Shown one piece after another: positions 30,674 through 40,181 of a stretch of 40,181 nt of DNA (positions are counted from its first letter, which is position 1; each line of letters opens with the position of its first letter). The translations under genes were made by a program, and so were the position numbers. The notes beneath the pieces were generated by a model, which had not been told where the DNA came from, made no database searches, and saw only the letters and a list, made by a program, of their open reading frames with translations. The stretch is from Basidiobolus heterosporus B8920 (taxonomy: Eukaryota; Basidiobolomycota; Basidiobolomycetes; Basidiobolales; Basidiobolaceae), in contig JNET01030211.1 in assembly GCA_000697455.1 (NCBI GenBank), positions 1 through 40,181 of the forward strand, given 5' to 3'.

Positions 30674-30753
30674 TAAATTGGACTATAGTTAGGGTTATAC
30701 TCTCTAAATTGGACTATAGTTAGGGTTATACTCTCTAAATTGGACTATAGTTA
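30674..30753. repeat. 31-bp tandem repeat, 2.6 copies, each with TTAGGGTTA
   Basis: Copies start at 30674, 30705 and 30736 with a 31-bp period. The first two are identical as far as read, and the third stops within the unit at about 30753 and lacks the GGG core. Two TTAGGGTTA words fall at 30689-30697 and 30720-30728. The TTAGGG core is the fungal telomere repeat and the Tbf1 recognition word (ARCCCTAA on the other strand). The repeat sits between RRP40 and the snoRNA host gene, so it may act on either promoter. Confidence 0.8.
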
Positions 30754-30878
30754 TGCTTTCGTGATCAACTTATTCCCATTTTCAAGTGAATTCCAAGAAA
30801 TGGTCAAAATCCAATAAGAATCATTTCACGTGACTCATACCCATGCCTAACTACGCTGCTTATGCAAAAAAATGACAG

Positions 30879-30885
30879 TATAAAT
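30879..30885 (+). promoter_or_regulatory. TATA box of the snoRNA host gene
   Basis: TATAAAT lies about 50 bp upstream of the first splice donor (30932). It lies on the plus strand and points at the non-coding host transcript. RRP40 transcription runs the other way from 30571. Confidence 0.55.
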
Positions 30886-30966
30886 GAAGGACGAATATCT
30901 CTCAACTTATTCACTTCTCAACGCACTCATGGTAAGTTCTATTGTCCTTGTTGAATACTTTTCCTT

Positions 30967-31058
30967 TCGCTTCTTGATGACACGATTGACCAAACCCACT
31001 GAACACCCCATGTGGATCAAATCAATCACTAAATAGTTTCAGCCTTGTCTGAAAGTTA
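30967..31058 (+). ncRNA. snR41: Box C/D snoRNA, snR41-like (18S Gm1126 in yeast numbering)
   Basis: Box C is TTGATGA (30974-30980, first base T rather than R), with a D' CTGA at 30999-31002, a degenerate C' near 31010-31016, and D box CTGA at 31049-31052. A four-base terminal stem (30969-30972 with 31053-31056, one G-U pair) closes it. The antisense element AGTTTCAGCCTTG (31035-31047) pairs over 13 nt with the universal 18S sequence CAAGGCUGAAACU. The fifth base upstream of box D faces the first G of that AAGG, which is 18S G1126 in yeast numbering, the site guided by snR41. The upstream (D') guide has no target that I recognise; it does not match yeast A541. It lies in intron 1 of the host transcript. 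Confidence 0.8.
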
Positions 31059-31194
31059 TTCTTCTTGACTTCCACACACTCCTATTGTACAATATATTAA
31101 CCCTCACATTTTCTTCTCAGGAACCGTGCTTTCATGTGGTTGTCTGAATGAATCTGGGTTAAACCACTATTAGGTAAGAGATTTTCCGATTGTC

Positions 31195-31284
31195 GACTCC
31201 AACGATGATAAATGTAGACGGGCGGACGGATATACGTTTTTTAAAGGGAACGTTGTAATGTCGAATGTCTATTTCTGAGGGGTC
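31195..31284 (+). ncRNA. snR70: Box C/D snoRNA, snR70/SNORD43-like (18S Cm1639 in yeast numbering)
   Basis: A six-base terminal stem pairs GACTCC (31195-31200) with GGGGTC (31279-31284, one U-G). Box C is ACGATGA (31202-31208, one mismatch to RTGATGA) and box D is CTGA (31275-31278). A degenerate D' (CGGA, 31227-31230) follows the guide GACGGGCGG (31217-31225), which pairs over 9 nt with the universal 18S decoding-site sequence CCGCCCGUC. The base five upstream of D' faces the C equivalent to E. coli C1402, which is yeast C1639, the site of snR70. The box-D guide has no target I recognise. In yeast, snR41, snR70 and snR51 form one cluster in that order; the first two are kept in order here. 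Confidence 0.75.
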
Positions 31285-31397
31285 TATAGCATGTATCACT
31301 AGTTACTTGATATTAATTCATTTCCTTTCTCAGGTGATACCGAATATTCATTTGTAAATAAACAATGTTGTATACAAAATAAAATTTGCTCATGAAA

Positions 31398-33159
31398 TTA
31401 TTTCCTTTTATTAATAACTTTGTTGATGGAATATTTAATTGAGCTAGCGGCCTTTTCACTTTCTTTTCTGGTGTGTGCAGCGCTAGGACATAAACGAATA
31501 CTTGGCGATGGAGCATCCATTTCTTGACCTTGGACATACATAGAACGTGTTAGAAGAACTCCATCCTTCTCGCACCCGTCAACGATGTCCTGAAGGATCT
31601 TCTCTTGGTCATCCTTACTTAGGTTAAGTCTGGAGATAACATTAGGATGTATACGTACATGAATCACTGGAGATAGCTCATGTGTTTCCCCAATAGTGAT
31701 GGTAGGGATGTTGAGTAGGACGTTACGGAATACCAAGATATTGGCTCGTAGAGTACCGATAAGGGAGGGGTCTTTTTGAATCAAACTCAAACCTTTTCGT
31801 GCGCTTACTGCTAGTACCGCTGGCAAAGAAGCCGAGAAAGTATAGGCCAGTCCAGATAGTCTTTGATGATCGATAATTTCTCGAGCACCTGCTGAAAACC
31901 CACCTGACGATGTGAGTGCGTGACACATTGAACCAACCAGAAAATCAATCGCCTCGACTGGTATACCAAAATGATCAGTAACACCAGCTCCTCGTTTACC
32001 CAGAACTCCAATGGATAAACTTTCATCCAACACAAGTCGGTACTTGTATTTGTTTTTCAGTTCGATCAATTTGTCCAAAGGTGCAATATCTCCGTAATTC
32101 ATGTACAATCCTTCAACCACAATGAACCGTCGGGTCAGTGGGCGTTTAGTCTTGAAGTCCTCTTGCTGAATACTTTGTAAAACTCGCTCAAGATCCTCCA
32201 TATCATTATGCTTGAAGTATTTAACGCTACTTCTAGAAATCTGAACTCCTTTCTGAATGGAAAAGTTGACTCCAGCATCGCACACGATGATGTCCCCTCT
32301 TTTAGAGTAGGCAGGGATAACACTAGAGATTGTGGAAAACCCTTGAGAATAGATAATAGCCTCCTCTGTTCCCAAGAAGTTCGCGATATCTTTTTCAAGC
32401 TGTTTATGTACGTCTATGGCCAATCGGAAACAAAGAATATTAAAGCATAAGTATAACCTTGATTAAACCGAACCCATACAATTCAATTAATTTAATTAAC
32501 CTTACCAAGTGTGCCATAAAAACCAGGTGGTCCGCAAGAGCCAACTCCATATTTTCTCAAGGTATCTATGGCTTCCGTCTTGATGTCTTCATTAGCCATC
32601 AAGCCCAAAAAGTTGAACGAGGCTAAGTTAAGTACAGTTCTACCATCAGCAAGTTTATGTTTGGGCCCAGGAGGACTATTAAAATGGGTGAGTCTAAACC
32701 GAGCCGGGGAAGAAAAGTAGCTTGAAAGTCATTTTTACCCTACGATTACTGGGACCTTCTTTAAAACTGTTTTGTCATATTCTGAAAGCGCGGGAACCAG
32801 AGACTCTGGTTGCCATTGTTCAACTAAATCTTCCACTTCCTAGATAGGGAAATGTTCCAGGTTGGTGAAATGAAAAGTAGCGATAGTATTATTACAAGGA
32901 AATAGTGTGATACCTCCTCGGTAAGTTTTACGTAGCTATTGTCAATACGGTACTTTTTGGCAAGTAGGTAACGAATCGCAAAGAAAATTAGAAATAGCTC
33001 AAGAACCACTCGAAATGGATCGTTTTGATAAGAGTTTTGAATGTATCGAACTACAACAGAAGAGCCAGGAATGCGGGAGTATAGAGAACAAAGGACAGAC
33101 CAAGAAGAGCTAAATAGGTCAGTGACCGGTTTAGCAGAAGAACCCTGCACAGCCTCCAT
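31398..33159 (-). CDS. LCB1: Serine palmitoyltransferase subunit 1 (LCB1)
   Basis: Four exons (33159-32914, 32839-32739, 32675-32506, 32413-31398) join in frame to 510 residues. Together with LCB2 it condenses serine and palmitoyl-CoA, the first step of sphingolipid synthesis in the ER. A membrane segment (VVLELFLIFFAIRYLLA) precedes VLNLASFNFLGLM and YGVGSCGPPGFYGTLD, which holds the cysteine mutated in human HSAN1. Then come EEAIIYSQGFSTISSVIPAY, FIVVEGLYMNYGDIAPL, LVLDESLSIGVLGKRGAG and LVGSMCHALTSSGGF. Where LCB2 has its PLP-binding lysine there is none, as expected for LCB1, which supports LCB2 rather than binding PLP. The start ATG at 33159 gives the usual Ser-rich N-terminus. Confidence 0.97.
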
Positions 33160-33919
33160 GTTGAAGAGAAATATCGATAGAGTATATACAGGTTGAAGTA
33201 GCAATATACAATCCAGCAATTAAAATAAATAGGGGCCCGTTACCGAGTTCCAATCAAAACTTTTGGCAAATTCATTTATCCCAAGTGAAGTGTAAAGAAA
33301 ACAACGAGTTACTCGTGAACTGCTGGTAATTTTTCATCTCTGTGTACTGTAAATACGACTCGGCCTTTTCATCAATATGCAACGGAATCTAGGCATGTCC
33401 ATTGAATCGCTTACGATTGCCATGTGTTACATTTTTATTGAACTAGTAATTCCACAGTCCCATCTACCAGATTAATCGTAGTTTTGGCCAGGCGATGGAC
33501 TGGTTATTGAATGAATAACTGCAATGCTTGTCTGCGGAAACAGGATTGTAGATTGTTCCAAAGCCTCCGTTCTATGCATATAATTGTTGCTGGCAATCGA
33601 CCCATGGCCAGTGCTTAGTGAGGTGAGTATAATCAAAATCGTCGATCGATACTCGATTCGTCTTTTCGCTCAGTGGAGTAAAGAAATTTAATGGCCGGTA
33701 AATGTTGAATCGAAATAACCGCTTCTAACACTTCGATCTGTGCATCGCCCCTTTTAACTCTCATGCCAGACACATCCTATCGGATACCTCGATCTCTGTA
33801 TCCCAATATCCTGGTCGCTCTTATATCAAGCCACCAAGGCCTCTGAGGACAGCACTCAAGAAACATTCTGGTAATTGTACATACTATCATTCCTTATCTA
33901 CCGGCCACTAACACCTGAA
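33160..33919. promoter_or_regulatory. Divergent promoter of LCB1 and the LON-RING gene
   Basis: The 760-bp head-to-head spacer must hold two promoters. An open stretch in front of the LON-RING gene (from 33875) has a TTG but no ATG before 33920. No other gene or repeat is visible. Confidence 0.4.
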
Positions 33920-35197
33920 ATGAAGAGTACCGTTGATCAGCATCCAATAACCGGTCAATTCAGTGTACAGAACACTCTTCGCTACTTCGTGTGTTCATAT
34001 TGCTCAAGCTTGCTAATACATCCCACTACACTATTATGTGGATTTACTTTGTGCTATGATTGTCTTCCGGATACGACCAACATTGGTCAAGGATTTTTCT
34101 ATTGTCCACTTGGCCAATGCACGCGAGTTCACAATTTCGATGAAATACACACCGATGTCACAACGTCCAAAGCCTTGGAGGCATGCTTGAAGGCTGCCCC
34201 ACTTCAATCAAATCGCAAAGGGTTTAAAAGGGACCTGTCTACCGCCTACGGTACTAATTTCTGTCTACCTGGCGATATTCACAGCAAAACGCCTGACAAT
34301 TTCAGTGTTGAAGAGTATGTGCTGAGCGAATTAGAATGCCAAATATGCTGTATGCCTCTACGAGAGCCTCTAACGACTCAGTGTGGACATACATTCTGCA
34401 AATCTTGTATAGTTCGCTCAGCTGACTACAACAATAAATGTCCAACGTGTCGCTCTCTACTGCCAAACTATATGGCGCTCTTGAGAGGCTCACAAAATCA
34501 TTTGCTTTCTAAACTACTTCAAGAATGCTTTCCTAACTTGAATAGAATGAAAGACACTATAGATGACGTAGATATCGTTGATGATACTCCTTTGTTGGTG
34601 TGCTCCTTGGCGTTTCCCAGTATGCCTTACTATCTCCACATTTTTGAACCAAAATATCGCCTGATGATACGCAGATGCCTGAATTCACAGCAAAAAAAAT
34701 TCGGAATGCTACTTCCAGGTCGATACGGTCAACCGTTTATGTATTTTGGGACGATGCTAGAGATAAGGTCTGTTGAGACTTTACCTGATGGTCGTTTACT
34801 AGTCAATGCTACTGGTCTATATCGATTCCGGGTAATCAAGCATTCCATTTATGACGGGTATAATGTTGGAAAGGTAGAGCGTATTGAGGACATTGATGTA
34901 GAGGAGACCTCAACTGCTCGACTGTCTTGCAAACCTTCTCTTGACGAGCTTATGTTATTCGCACCGGAATTCGTGAACATTATCCAAGAAGGGTGTGCGC
35001 CTTGGTTACTCAAAAAATTTCACATCACGTACGGCTGCATTCCCTCTAGCCCTGGTGACTTTTCTTTTTGGGCAGCTAGTGTAATGCCTATTGATGAGTA
35101 TGAGAAATATAGGCTTCTTGAAGTTAATTCTATCCATAAGCGATTAAGTATGATAGTGCATTGGGTTAAGCGCATGAAAATGCAATGCGTTAATTAA
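33920..35197 (+). CDS. LON-substrate-binding and RING-finger protein (LONRF-like)
   Basis: A single exon of 425 residues from ATG 33920 (an upstream in-frame TTG at 33875 is less likely). Two RING-type blocks come first: a divergent CSYCSSLL...CGFTLCYDC...CPLGQC near residue 26, and a classic C3HC4 RING near residue 150 (CQICCMPLREPLTTQCGHTFC, then CIVRSADYNNKCPTCRS). The rest (about 215-420) is a LON N-terminal-type domain (LVCSLAFPSMPYYLHIFEPKYRLMI, RSVETLPDGRLLVNATGLYRF, ending FWAASVMPIDEYEKYRLLEV). No TPR repeats are visible between the RINGs, unlike human LONRF1-3, whose arrangement is longer. It is probably an E3 ubiquitin ligase that uses the LON-like domain to bind substrates. Substrates are unknown. 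Confidence 0.9.
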   Translation: MKSTVDQHPITGQFSVQNTLRYFVCSYCSSLLIHPTTLLCGFTLCYDCLPDTTNIGQGFFYCPLGQCTRVHNFDEIHTDVTTSKALEACLKAAPLQSNRKGFKRDLSTAYGTNFCLPGDIHSKTPDNFSVEEYVLSELECQICCMPLREPLTTQCGHTFCKSCIVRSADYNNKCPTCRSLLPNYMALLRGSQNHLLSKLLQECFPNLNRMKDTIDDVDIVDDTPLLVCSLAFPSMPYYLHIFEPKYRLMIRRCLNSQQKKFGMLLPGRYGQPFMYFGTMLEIRSVETLPDGRLLVNATGLYRFRVIKHSIYDGYNVGKVERIEDIDVEETSTARLSCKPSLDELMLFAPEFVNIIQEGCAPWLLKKFHITYGCIPSSPGDFSFWAASVMPIDEYEKYRLLEVNSIHKRLSMIVHWVKRMKMQCVN

Positions 35198-35549
35198 TAT
35201 TCTTATAATAGATGAGCAACGTCATATTCTTGATCTATTGATTTTTGAAACACTCAATAAATATTAACATGTTGATTTCTGTATTGCTCAGATTGACTTG
35301 AGTTAAATTTTCAACTAAAATTACTGTGAAATGAGTTCAGAGATACTTTTTGCGTTTAAGAAGCCTACTTGTTCCTCCACCAACGTAGTTATATTTTGCC
35401 ATACTTTTAAGCAATAACTTTCCGCAAACTTGCGGTTTCTCTTGTATCATTCTGGGTTTCTATTTTTCTGCCTTTATTTTTCTTCCCGCTGTAAGCTCTT
35501 TCTCTACCATTTTTTGGTAGACACGTTCAATATTCGATTTTAATCAAAA
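35198..35549. other. Spacer before the CTK1-type kinase gene
   Basis: This is a 352-bp spacer between tandem plus-strand genes with an AATAAA-like signal near 35255. It is pyrimidine-rich just before the kinase start. Nothing else is visible. Confidence 0.35.
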
Positions 35550-38029
35550 ATGGATAGCTATCGCCGTTCTTCTCATAGACATAACCGCTCACGCACACCT
35601 CCACGTCCAGATTCTAGACAAAGTGGCAGACGCCGTGACCGCGAAGTGGATGAGGATCAGACTAATTCTTCTCGTAGAAGCGGCCGAGAAGGCAAATCAC
35701 AACATTCAACCCGTTCTAATTCACATTACTCTCCGGATCGCAGACACAGGTCAAGATCCCGCTCTCGGCATTCTAGGGAGGATCAAGCTAAACGAAAGCC
35801 GCATGCTTCCCGTAGTGATCATTACTCGCCTCAAAAAGACAAACAATCTGAACGTACAAATGAGCGCAGAAAATATGAAACCCGTCGTAGCAGTCCTGAA
35901 AGAAACACATCTGTCAGAAACCATGACGAAACAAAGGAGAACAGGGCCGACGCTAGACAAGAAAATACCTCTCTTAGAAAAAAATATGAACGTTCGAGAG
36001 ATACAAGAGAGGAAGAGAGGGCATCCAGTCGGGTGACAGAAAAAACAACCAAAAACCACATAGATTCTTCTGAAGTAGATACCAAGAAAAGCGCCAGAGA
36101 ATGTTCATATAGGTCTAGTATAGGTTCCAATGGCACAAACCTTGAAAGATCGGGAAAATCTCGTAATCTTGAGCAAACTGAGAGTTCGCGTAACTATAGG
36201 AAAAGAGAATCATCTTCTACATCGACTCGATATTCATCCAAGAAATTGAAACCATCTGAGCAGGCTGAAAGATCTAAACAAGCACCGAATAGTACACCCT
36301 CCAACGATAAATCGCAAATAGACAAAGAGCATTCAAATGTACGTGGCGGCGCATGCAGTACTAAGGTGGACATTTACGAAAAGTTGGAGCAAGTTGGAGA
36401 AGGAACCTATGGGTAATAGCTAAATCGGGTATTTGTCGAGGAATCCTCCCCTAACCTTGACACTTAAATCATATAGCAAGGTCTTCAAAGCGCGAAATAT
36501 CGCTACCAACACAGTAGTAGCCCTGAAAAGAATCAAGGTAGATTCGGAGAAAGATGGGGTTAGTTGATATCAGCAAAGAAGTTGTTACAAGAGAAACAAT
36601 ATTTAATGTTTGGAAATATGTTACGTGCACTAGTTTCCACTTACCGCCCTACGAGAGATTAAATTGCTCCAAAGCTTGAGCCATCAAAATATCATTCAGC
36701 TACCCGAGATTTCTTATCACAAAGGTTTGTAGGCATTCTTCATCAAGCTATTTCTATTTTTTAACACATCCTTCAATACAGGATCACTTTATATGGTCTT
36801 TGAATACATGGATTATGACTTGACTGGATTCCTTGCGCATCCCAACTTGACTTTGAACGCCTCTCACATCAAACGCCTGATGATTCAGATATTACGTGGC
36901 ATCAAATATCTTCACGAAAATGACGTGTTACATCGCGATCTCAAAGGTAGAACAATATTCTCAAATCGACCATGCGTAGTATTCTAATGTATCGTCATAC
37001 TCGTCACCGTTAGCGTCCAATTTACTTTTAAACAAACGTGGCCAACTGAAGCTGGCTGATTTTGGGCTCGCACGGGCCTATGATAAATGCAAGAGTAACC
37101 AATACACTAACCGAGTTATTACGTTATGGTATCGGCCTCCTGAATTACTCCTAGGTGGGACAAAGTACGGCCCCGAGGTTGATATGTGGAGTGTAGGGTA
37201 CATATAAGTAGCATTTGTTTGATGTAAAGAACCAGCACAGAACTGACTGTTCTATTGATAGATGCATTATGATGGAGCTGTACCTTCGAAAACCTTTATT
37301 CCAAGGAAAGGATGAAATCTCACAATTACAGTTAATTTACGATCTACTTGGTACACCAACTCCTAATACCTGGCCAAAAATATTGGATCTACCCTGGTAC
37401 AGACTCATTAAGCCCAAGGAAGTGAAGGAGAGACGATTTGAAAAGGATTTCAGAGAGTAATTTGCCTTTATATCTGGTCTAGTTGAAAGCATTTGTTGAT
37501 GTTTATGTTTTCAATTAGTATTTTATCTCCAGAAGCATTTGACTTGGTGCGATCTCTTTTATCTATGGATCCATCTAAACGACCATCAGCGGATCAAGCT
37601 TTACGGCACAAATATTTTACGTCTGAACTGCCGAATCCTTGCGAATTAAAAGAGTAAGTGAGCCTGATATTCTACCCAATTCTTCTGATTTTTCTTGAAA
37701 CTCACAGCTGTTCCAACAATAGCTTCCCCAAGTTGGAGGGTGACTGGCACGAATATGAAGCCAAAGAGATGAGGAAGAAAAATCAGAAGCACACCTCACA
37801 TGATCCCCTACTTCGTTCCACTCGCGATGATACCCATTCAACTAAGTCGCGCCCAGCTCCAACCCCAAAGCAGTCAGCTGATCCGCACCAACGCCCTACA
37901 CATGAAAGCAAAGAGCGTTCATCTCACAACCGAAATAACACGGCAAACAATACGGTCAGTGGTAGCAACCGCTCACCGAAGGCAACATCTCATCGAAGAA
38001 TGGTTCCTGAAAGAAAAGAAGTATCCTAA
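35550..38029 (+). CDS. CTK1: CTK1/CDK12-type cyclin-dependent kinase with RS-rich N-terminus
   Basis: Eight exons (35550-36412, 36477-36558, 36634-36724, 36782-36946, 37014-37197, 37262-37456, 37519-37653, 37723-38029) join in frame to 673 residues. The first 270 residues are rich in Ser, Arg, Lys and His, an RS-like region as in CDK12/13 and metazoan splicing kinases. The kinase domain has [19 protein letters not shown], the PLTALRE helix for cyclin binding, HRDLKASN, DFGLAR and the T-loop [13 protein letters not shown] with its activating Thr. A C-terminal [15 protein letters not shown] segment is typical of CTK1/CDK12. These kinases phosphorylate Ser2 of the RNA polymerase II CTD during elongation. 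Cyclin and accessory subunits are not in the window. Confidence 0.95.
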
Positions 38030-38349
38030 TTTCACGCTGTACTCCCATCTCTTCTGTACACCTTAATTTTGTAGCATATTTCTTGACCCAAATCATTTTT
38101 CTTTATCTACCTTGCATCCCATCATTTTTGTTTACGGTGCCTCCATGTCATTCAACAATCAATCGTCTAGAGGCAGAATGTCCATCAAATAGATCGCTTC
38201 AATGGCTCTTGACTAGCTCAAAGATAATATAGCATTTACATATAAAAGTTTAGTAAATAGTTTTGTATCGTTTACATAGTCTGCCAGGGATGTGGGGAAT
38301 GGAGATAGGGATGGGTTTACACAGAAGGGTACACAAAATTAACAGTACT
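38030..38349. other. Convergent 3' region of the kinase and PSMA2 genes
   Basis: Two genes end tail to tail in this 320-bp spacer. I see no additional gene. Confidence 0.35.
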
Positions 38350-39304
38350 TTAAGCAATGTTGGCTAAGTAATCCTTAACCTCGTTGACTGTTAACTTTCT
38401 GAATTTGCGATGCTCTTCAGAGTCACCACCACCAATAATACCAATCTCGATGGAGTGTTCTGTCATTTCGCCTTCGTATCCTTCCTTTAAGGTAAGGATA
38501 GCAGTGTGAATAGCGTCGTCCAATTCCATCTCTTCGTTATATCTTAATAGAATAAAAGGTCACTCGAATATTCAGATAAAAAACGGAGACACACTGTCTA
38601 CTTTACCTCTTCTCAAGGAAAGTCTTGGCATTAATCATATTCTTTCCAATAGCAGTAGCCTTCCATGCCCAATAGGAGCCAGAGGGATCGACTTGATAGA
38701 GTGAGGGTCCATTCTCATCATAGCCAGCAACTAGTAACGATACGCCGAATGGACGAACACCACTGCAGGAATAGTCTGTTATTAAACTTGCAATCATTTA
38801 CTTGTATTTGAGAACGTACCCTCTCTGAGTAAATTCCTGCATCACACCGGCAACATCCTTTACCAACATTGTATTCGTTGGATCTTCTTGATACACCCGA
38901 CGATAGGTTTGTGCACTCTTTCTAGCTTTATTCACTAGAACTCTGGCGTCTGGACCCATTCCAGAGTACACCAAGCCAACATTGGGGCAAATAGTAGAGA
39001 TTTTCTCTACTGTAGTAGAATCGATTAGAGGAGAGGCAGTTTTCTTTTCGGTGGCGATAACTATTCCATTCGCAGCTATTTAAGAAATTAACAGGTTACA
39101 TTAGTAAATGGTAAAATTAGGGAAAGCTAGAATAATTATTTTCGAGCTGCATTCCTCTGACGTTATCATTAATTTAAGAGATGACGCACCTTTGATTCCG
39201 ATACTAGTAACACCTTGGGAGACAGCATTAAGAGCGTATTCAATCTGAACTAGTTTTCCAGATGGAGAAAAGGTGGTAAGAGAGAAACTGTAACGATCAG
39301 ACAT
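38350..39304 (-). CDS. PRE8: 20S proteasome subunit alpha 2
   Basis: Four exons (39304-39190, 39075-38820, 38762-38607, 38542-38350) join in frame to 239 residues, near the yeast Pre8 and human PSMA2 lengths. The N-terminus [25 protein letters not shown] is the alpha-type signature with the [10 protein letters not shown] form typical of alpha2. It is followed by [16 protein letters not shown] core, [16 protein letters not shown], a [13 protein letters not shown] block and [18 protein letters not shown]. It is a structural subunit of the outer heptameric rings, with no protease activity of its own. I see no Rpn4-type PACE element just upstream of the start. Confidence 0.97.
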
Positions 39305-40018
39305 TATGTAGGTTGTGTTCTCTTCTAGATATTCAAAACCAACTACTACAAATATTCACTCTCAATTACTACAAAACTCTTGGAAATTGTTACTACGCAT
39401 TACAAAAATGATTACGTCTTACCTTAATGGTCCCCTGTCCAGAAAATTTTCGAAATCCTTATATCATCGAATATTTCAACTAGTCCACAAATCCGTAATG
39501 TATGCATATGTTGTATGTGTAATGTTGTATGGAATTAAACACATCAACAAGTTGTGATTAACATGTCAAATAATGAAAAGTTATCAAAATTGGCGAGTGT
39601 CATCACACTGATGATTTTGGCGCATTCAGGCTGATTCATAATTAACGACAACTTTTGAAATCTGCCTTAAAATTCATAGATATTCCATGAAAAACTATAG
39701 GGCTTAGTCTTTTCTATACGCTACCAACCTGATCAACCAATCCTTCAGGGCCAACTCATTGGCGGGTATTAAGGTAGTGCCACGTATTGAGTGAATTAGG
39801 GTAATGCATCTGAACATTACTCGTTTATGCTAATATAATTTTGGTATCCAAATATGTGGAGTGCCAGTCCTTAATCTATCATTAGAGTAACTTGAACTTG
39901 AGCTTAACAACTGTTACTTTTCCCCTTTTTATTCCTATTCCAATACTGTTGTATAGAACTTCACTCTACGTGCTTTTCAAGTGAAAATATCCGTTCCCAA
40001 TAATTTGTGCATTTGAGA
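39305..40018. promoter_or_regulatory. Divergent promoter of PSMA2 and SEC31
   Basis: A 714-bp head-to-head spacer. It is AT-rich, especially around 39390-39590, with no clear TATA box or recognised site and no gene-like frame. Confidence 0.4.
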
Positions 40019-40181
40019 ATGAAGTTCAAGGAAATCAAACGTACATCAACTCTTGCCTGGAGCCCACATCAGAACCAGACCTTTATTGCGACTGGTACTG
40101 TGGCCGGTGCTCTGGATGCCTCGTTTTCAAACACAACAGAGCTAGAGATTTTCAAGTTGGACCTTAACGACAAATCCCCCG
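40019..40181 (+). CDS. SEC31: COPII outer coat protein Sec31, N-terminal part only
   Basis: Only the first 54 codons fall inside the window, with no intron so far. MKFKEIKRTSTLAWSP, then HQNQTFIATGTVAGALDASF and NTTELEIFKLDL, follow the Sec31 N-terminus, where the WD40 propeller begins (yeast and animal Sec31 start MKLKEI.RTATVAWSP). Sec31 with Sec13 forms the outer cage of COPII vesicles that bud from ER exit sites. The gene runs off the right edge. Gene identity rests on this short but very characteristic start. Confidence 0.88.
   Translation, partial: MKFKEIKRTSTLAWSPHQNQTFIATGTVAGALDASFSNTTELEIFKLDLNDKSP

Larger units (their letters stand above)
30905..31385 (+). ncRNA. Non-coding snoRNA host transcript with two long introns
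   Basis: Three short exons are predicted: about 30905-30931, 31121-31173, and 31334 to about 31385. Splice sites are strong: GTAAGT donor at 30932, TTCTTCTCAG ending at 31120, GTAAGA donor at 31174, CTTTCTCAG ending at 31333. Joined exons encode only nine codons after the ATG at 30929, so I call it non-coding. The introns are 189 and 160 nt, two to three times the usual length here, and each holds one box C/D snoRNA. The D boxes end 68 and 55 nt before the 3' splice sites, a usual spacing for intron-processed snoRNAs. A polyadenylation-like AATAAA lies near 31377. The outer ends are estimates. The transcript converges on LCB1. Confidence 0.7.

Noticed and set aside
30983-30998. Second target (yeast A541) for the snR41-like RNA
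   Set aside because: The D' guide does not pair with the 18S sequence around A541; the target is left open.
30929-31150. Spliced mini-protein (MEPCFHVVV) from the snoRNA host gene
   Set aside because: Nine codons with no known family; the introns carry the snoRNAs, so the exons look like disposable host sequence.
31258-31274. rRNA target for the box-D guide of the snR70-like RNA
   Set aside because: I could not match its complement to any 18S, 5.8S or 25S stretch I remember, so only the D' guide is called.
39315-39557. Plus-strand 80-codon frame upstream of PSMA2 as a gene
   Set aside because: AT-rich, no recognisable domain, and overlaps the PSMA2/SEC31 divergent promoter.

Overview
This is a gene-dense stretch of a fungal nuclear genome. 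The introns are short (mostly 45-75 nt, GT-AG, often with a CTAAC/CTAAT-like branch point), intergenic spacers are small, and the gene set is fungal: a Cdc15/Imp2-type F-BAR-SH3 protein, a CTK1-type RS-rich kinase, LCB1, ATP10, a YAP1801-type AP180 and SEC31. CENP-M, a CSL (Suppressor-of-Hairless type) factor, HP1 and a KDEL-tailed FKBP in one window do not fit budding yeast. They suggest an early-diverging (non-Dikarya) fungus or another lineage that kept ancestral genes. The lineage is inference; no marker here settles it.

Layout. 1-2190: decayed Ty1/copia-type retrotransposon. 2513-3662: a tiny secreted Cys-rich protein and a thaumatin-like protein. 4440-8955: F-BAR-SH3 protein (-) and HP1 (+), divergent around a CCCTA-rich promoter. 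9315-13898: FKBP2 (-), ATP10 (-), AP180/ANTH (+). 14468-18082: FHA-domain protein (-) and a predicted tandem ubiquitin-like membrane protein (+). 18384-23260: alkaline ceramidase (-), a P450-derived protein lacking the heme cysteine (+), a CRAL-TRIO/SEC14 protein (+). 23261-25208: long spacer. 25209-29387: CSL factor (+), a doubtful small ORF (-), CENP-M (-). 29636-31385: RRP40 (-) and, divergent from it, a non-coding host gene with two intronic box C/D snoRNAs matching snR41 and snR70. 31398-35197: LCB1 (-) and a LON-RING protein (+). 35550-39304: CTK1-type kinase (+), proteasome alpha2 (-). 40019-end: start of SEC31 (+).

For fourteen spliced genes I worked out exon boundaries by hand; for all of these but one the coding lengths I summed are multiples of three. 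These gene models should be usable, although start sites and a few acceptors remain judgements. Functional themes include sphingolipid metabolism (LCB1, ceramidase), RNA processing (RRP40, snoRNAs, CTK1), chromatin and centromere (HP1, CENP-M), and membrane traffic (AP180, SEC14-like, SEC31, F-BAR). They are not arranged as a cluster.

The items most worth follow-up are the intronic snR41-snR70 pair with tandem TTAGGGTTA-bearing repeats upstream, the fungal CENP-M with a near-complete P-loop, the P450-like protein whose axial cysteine appears replaced by histidine, and the tandem-Ubl membrane protein.
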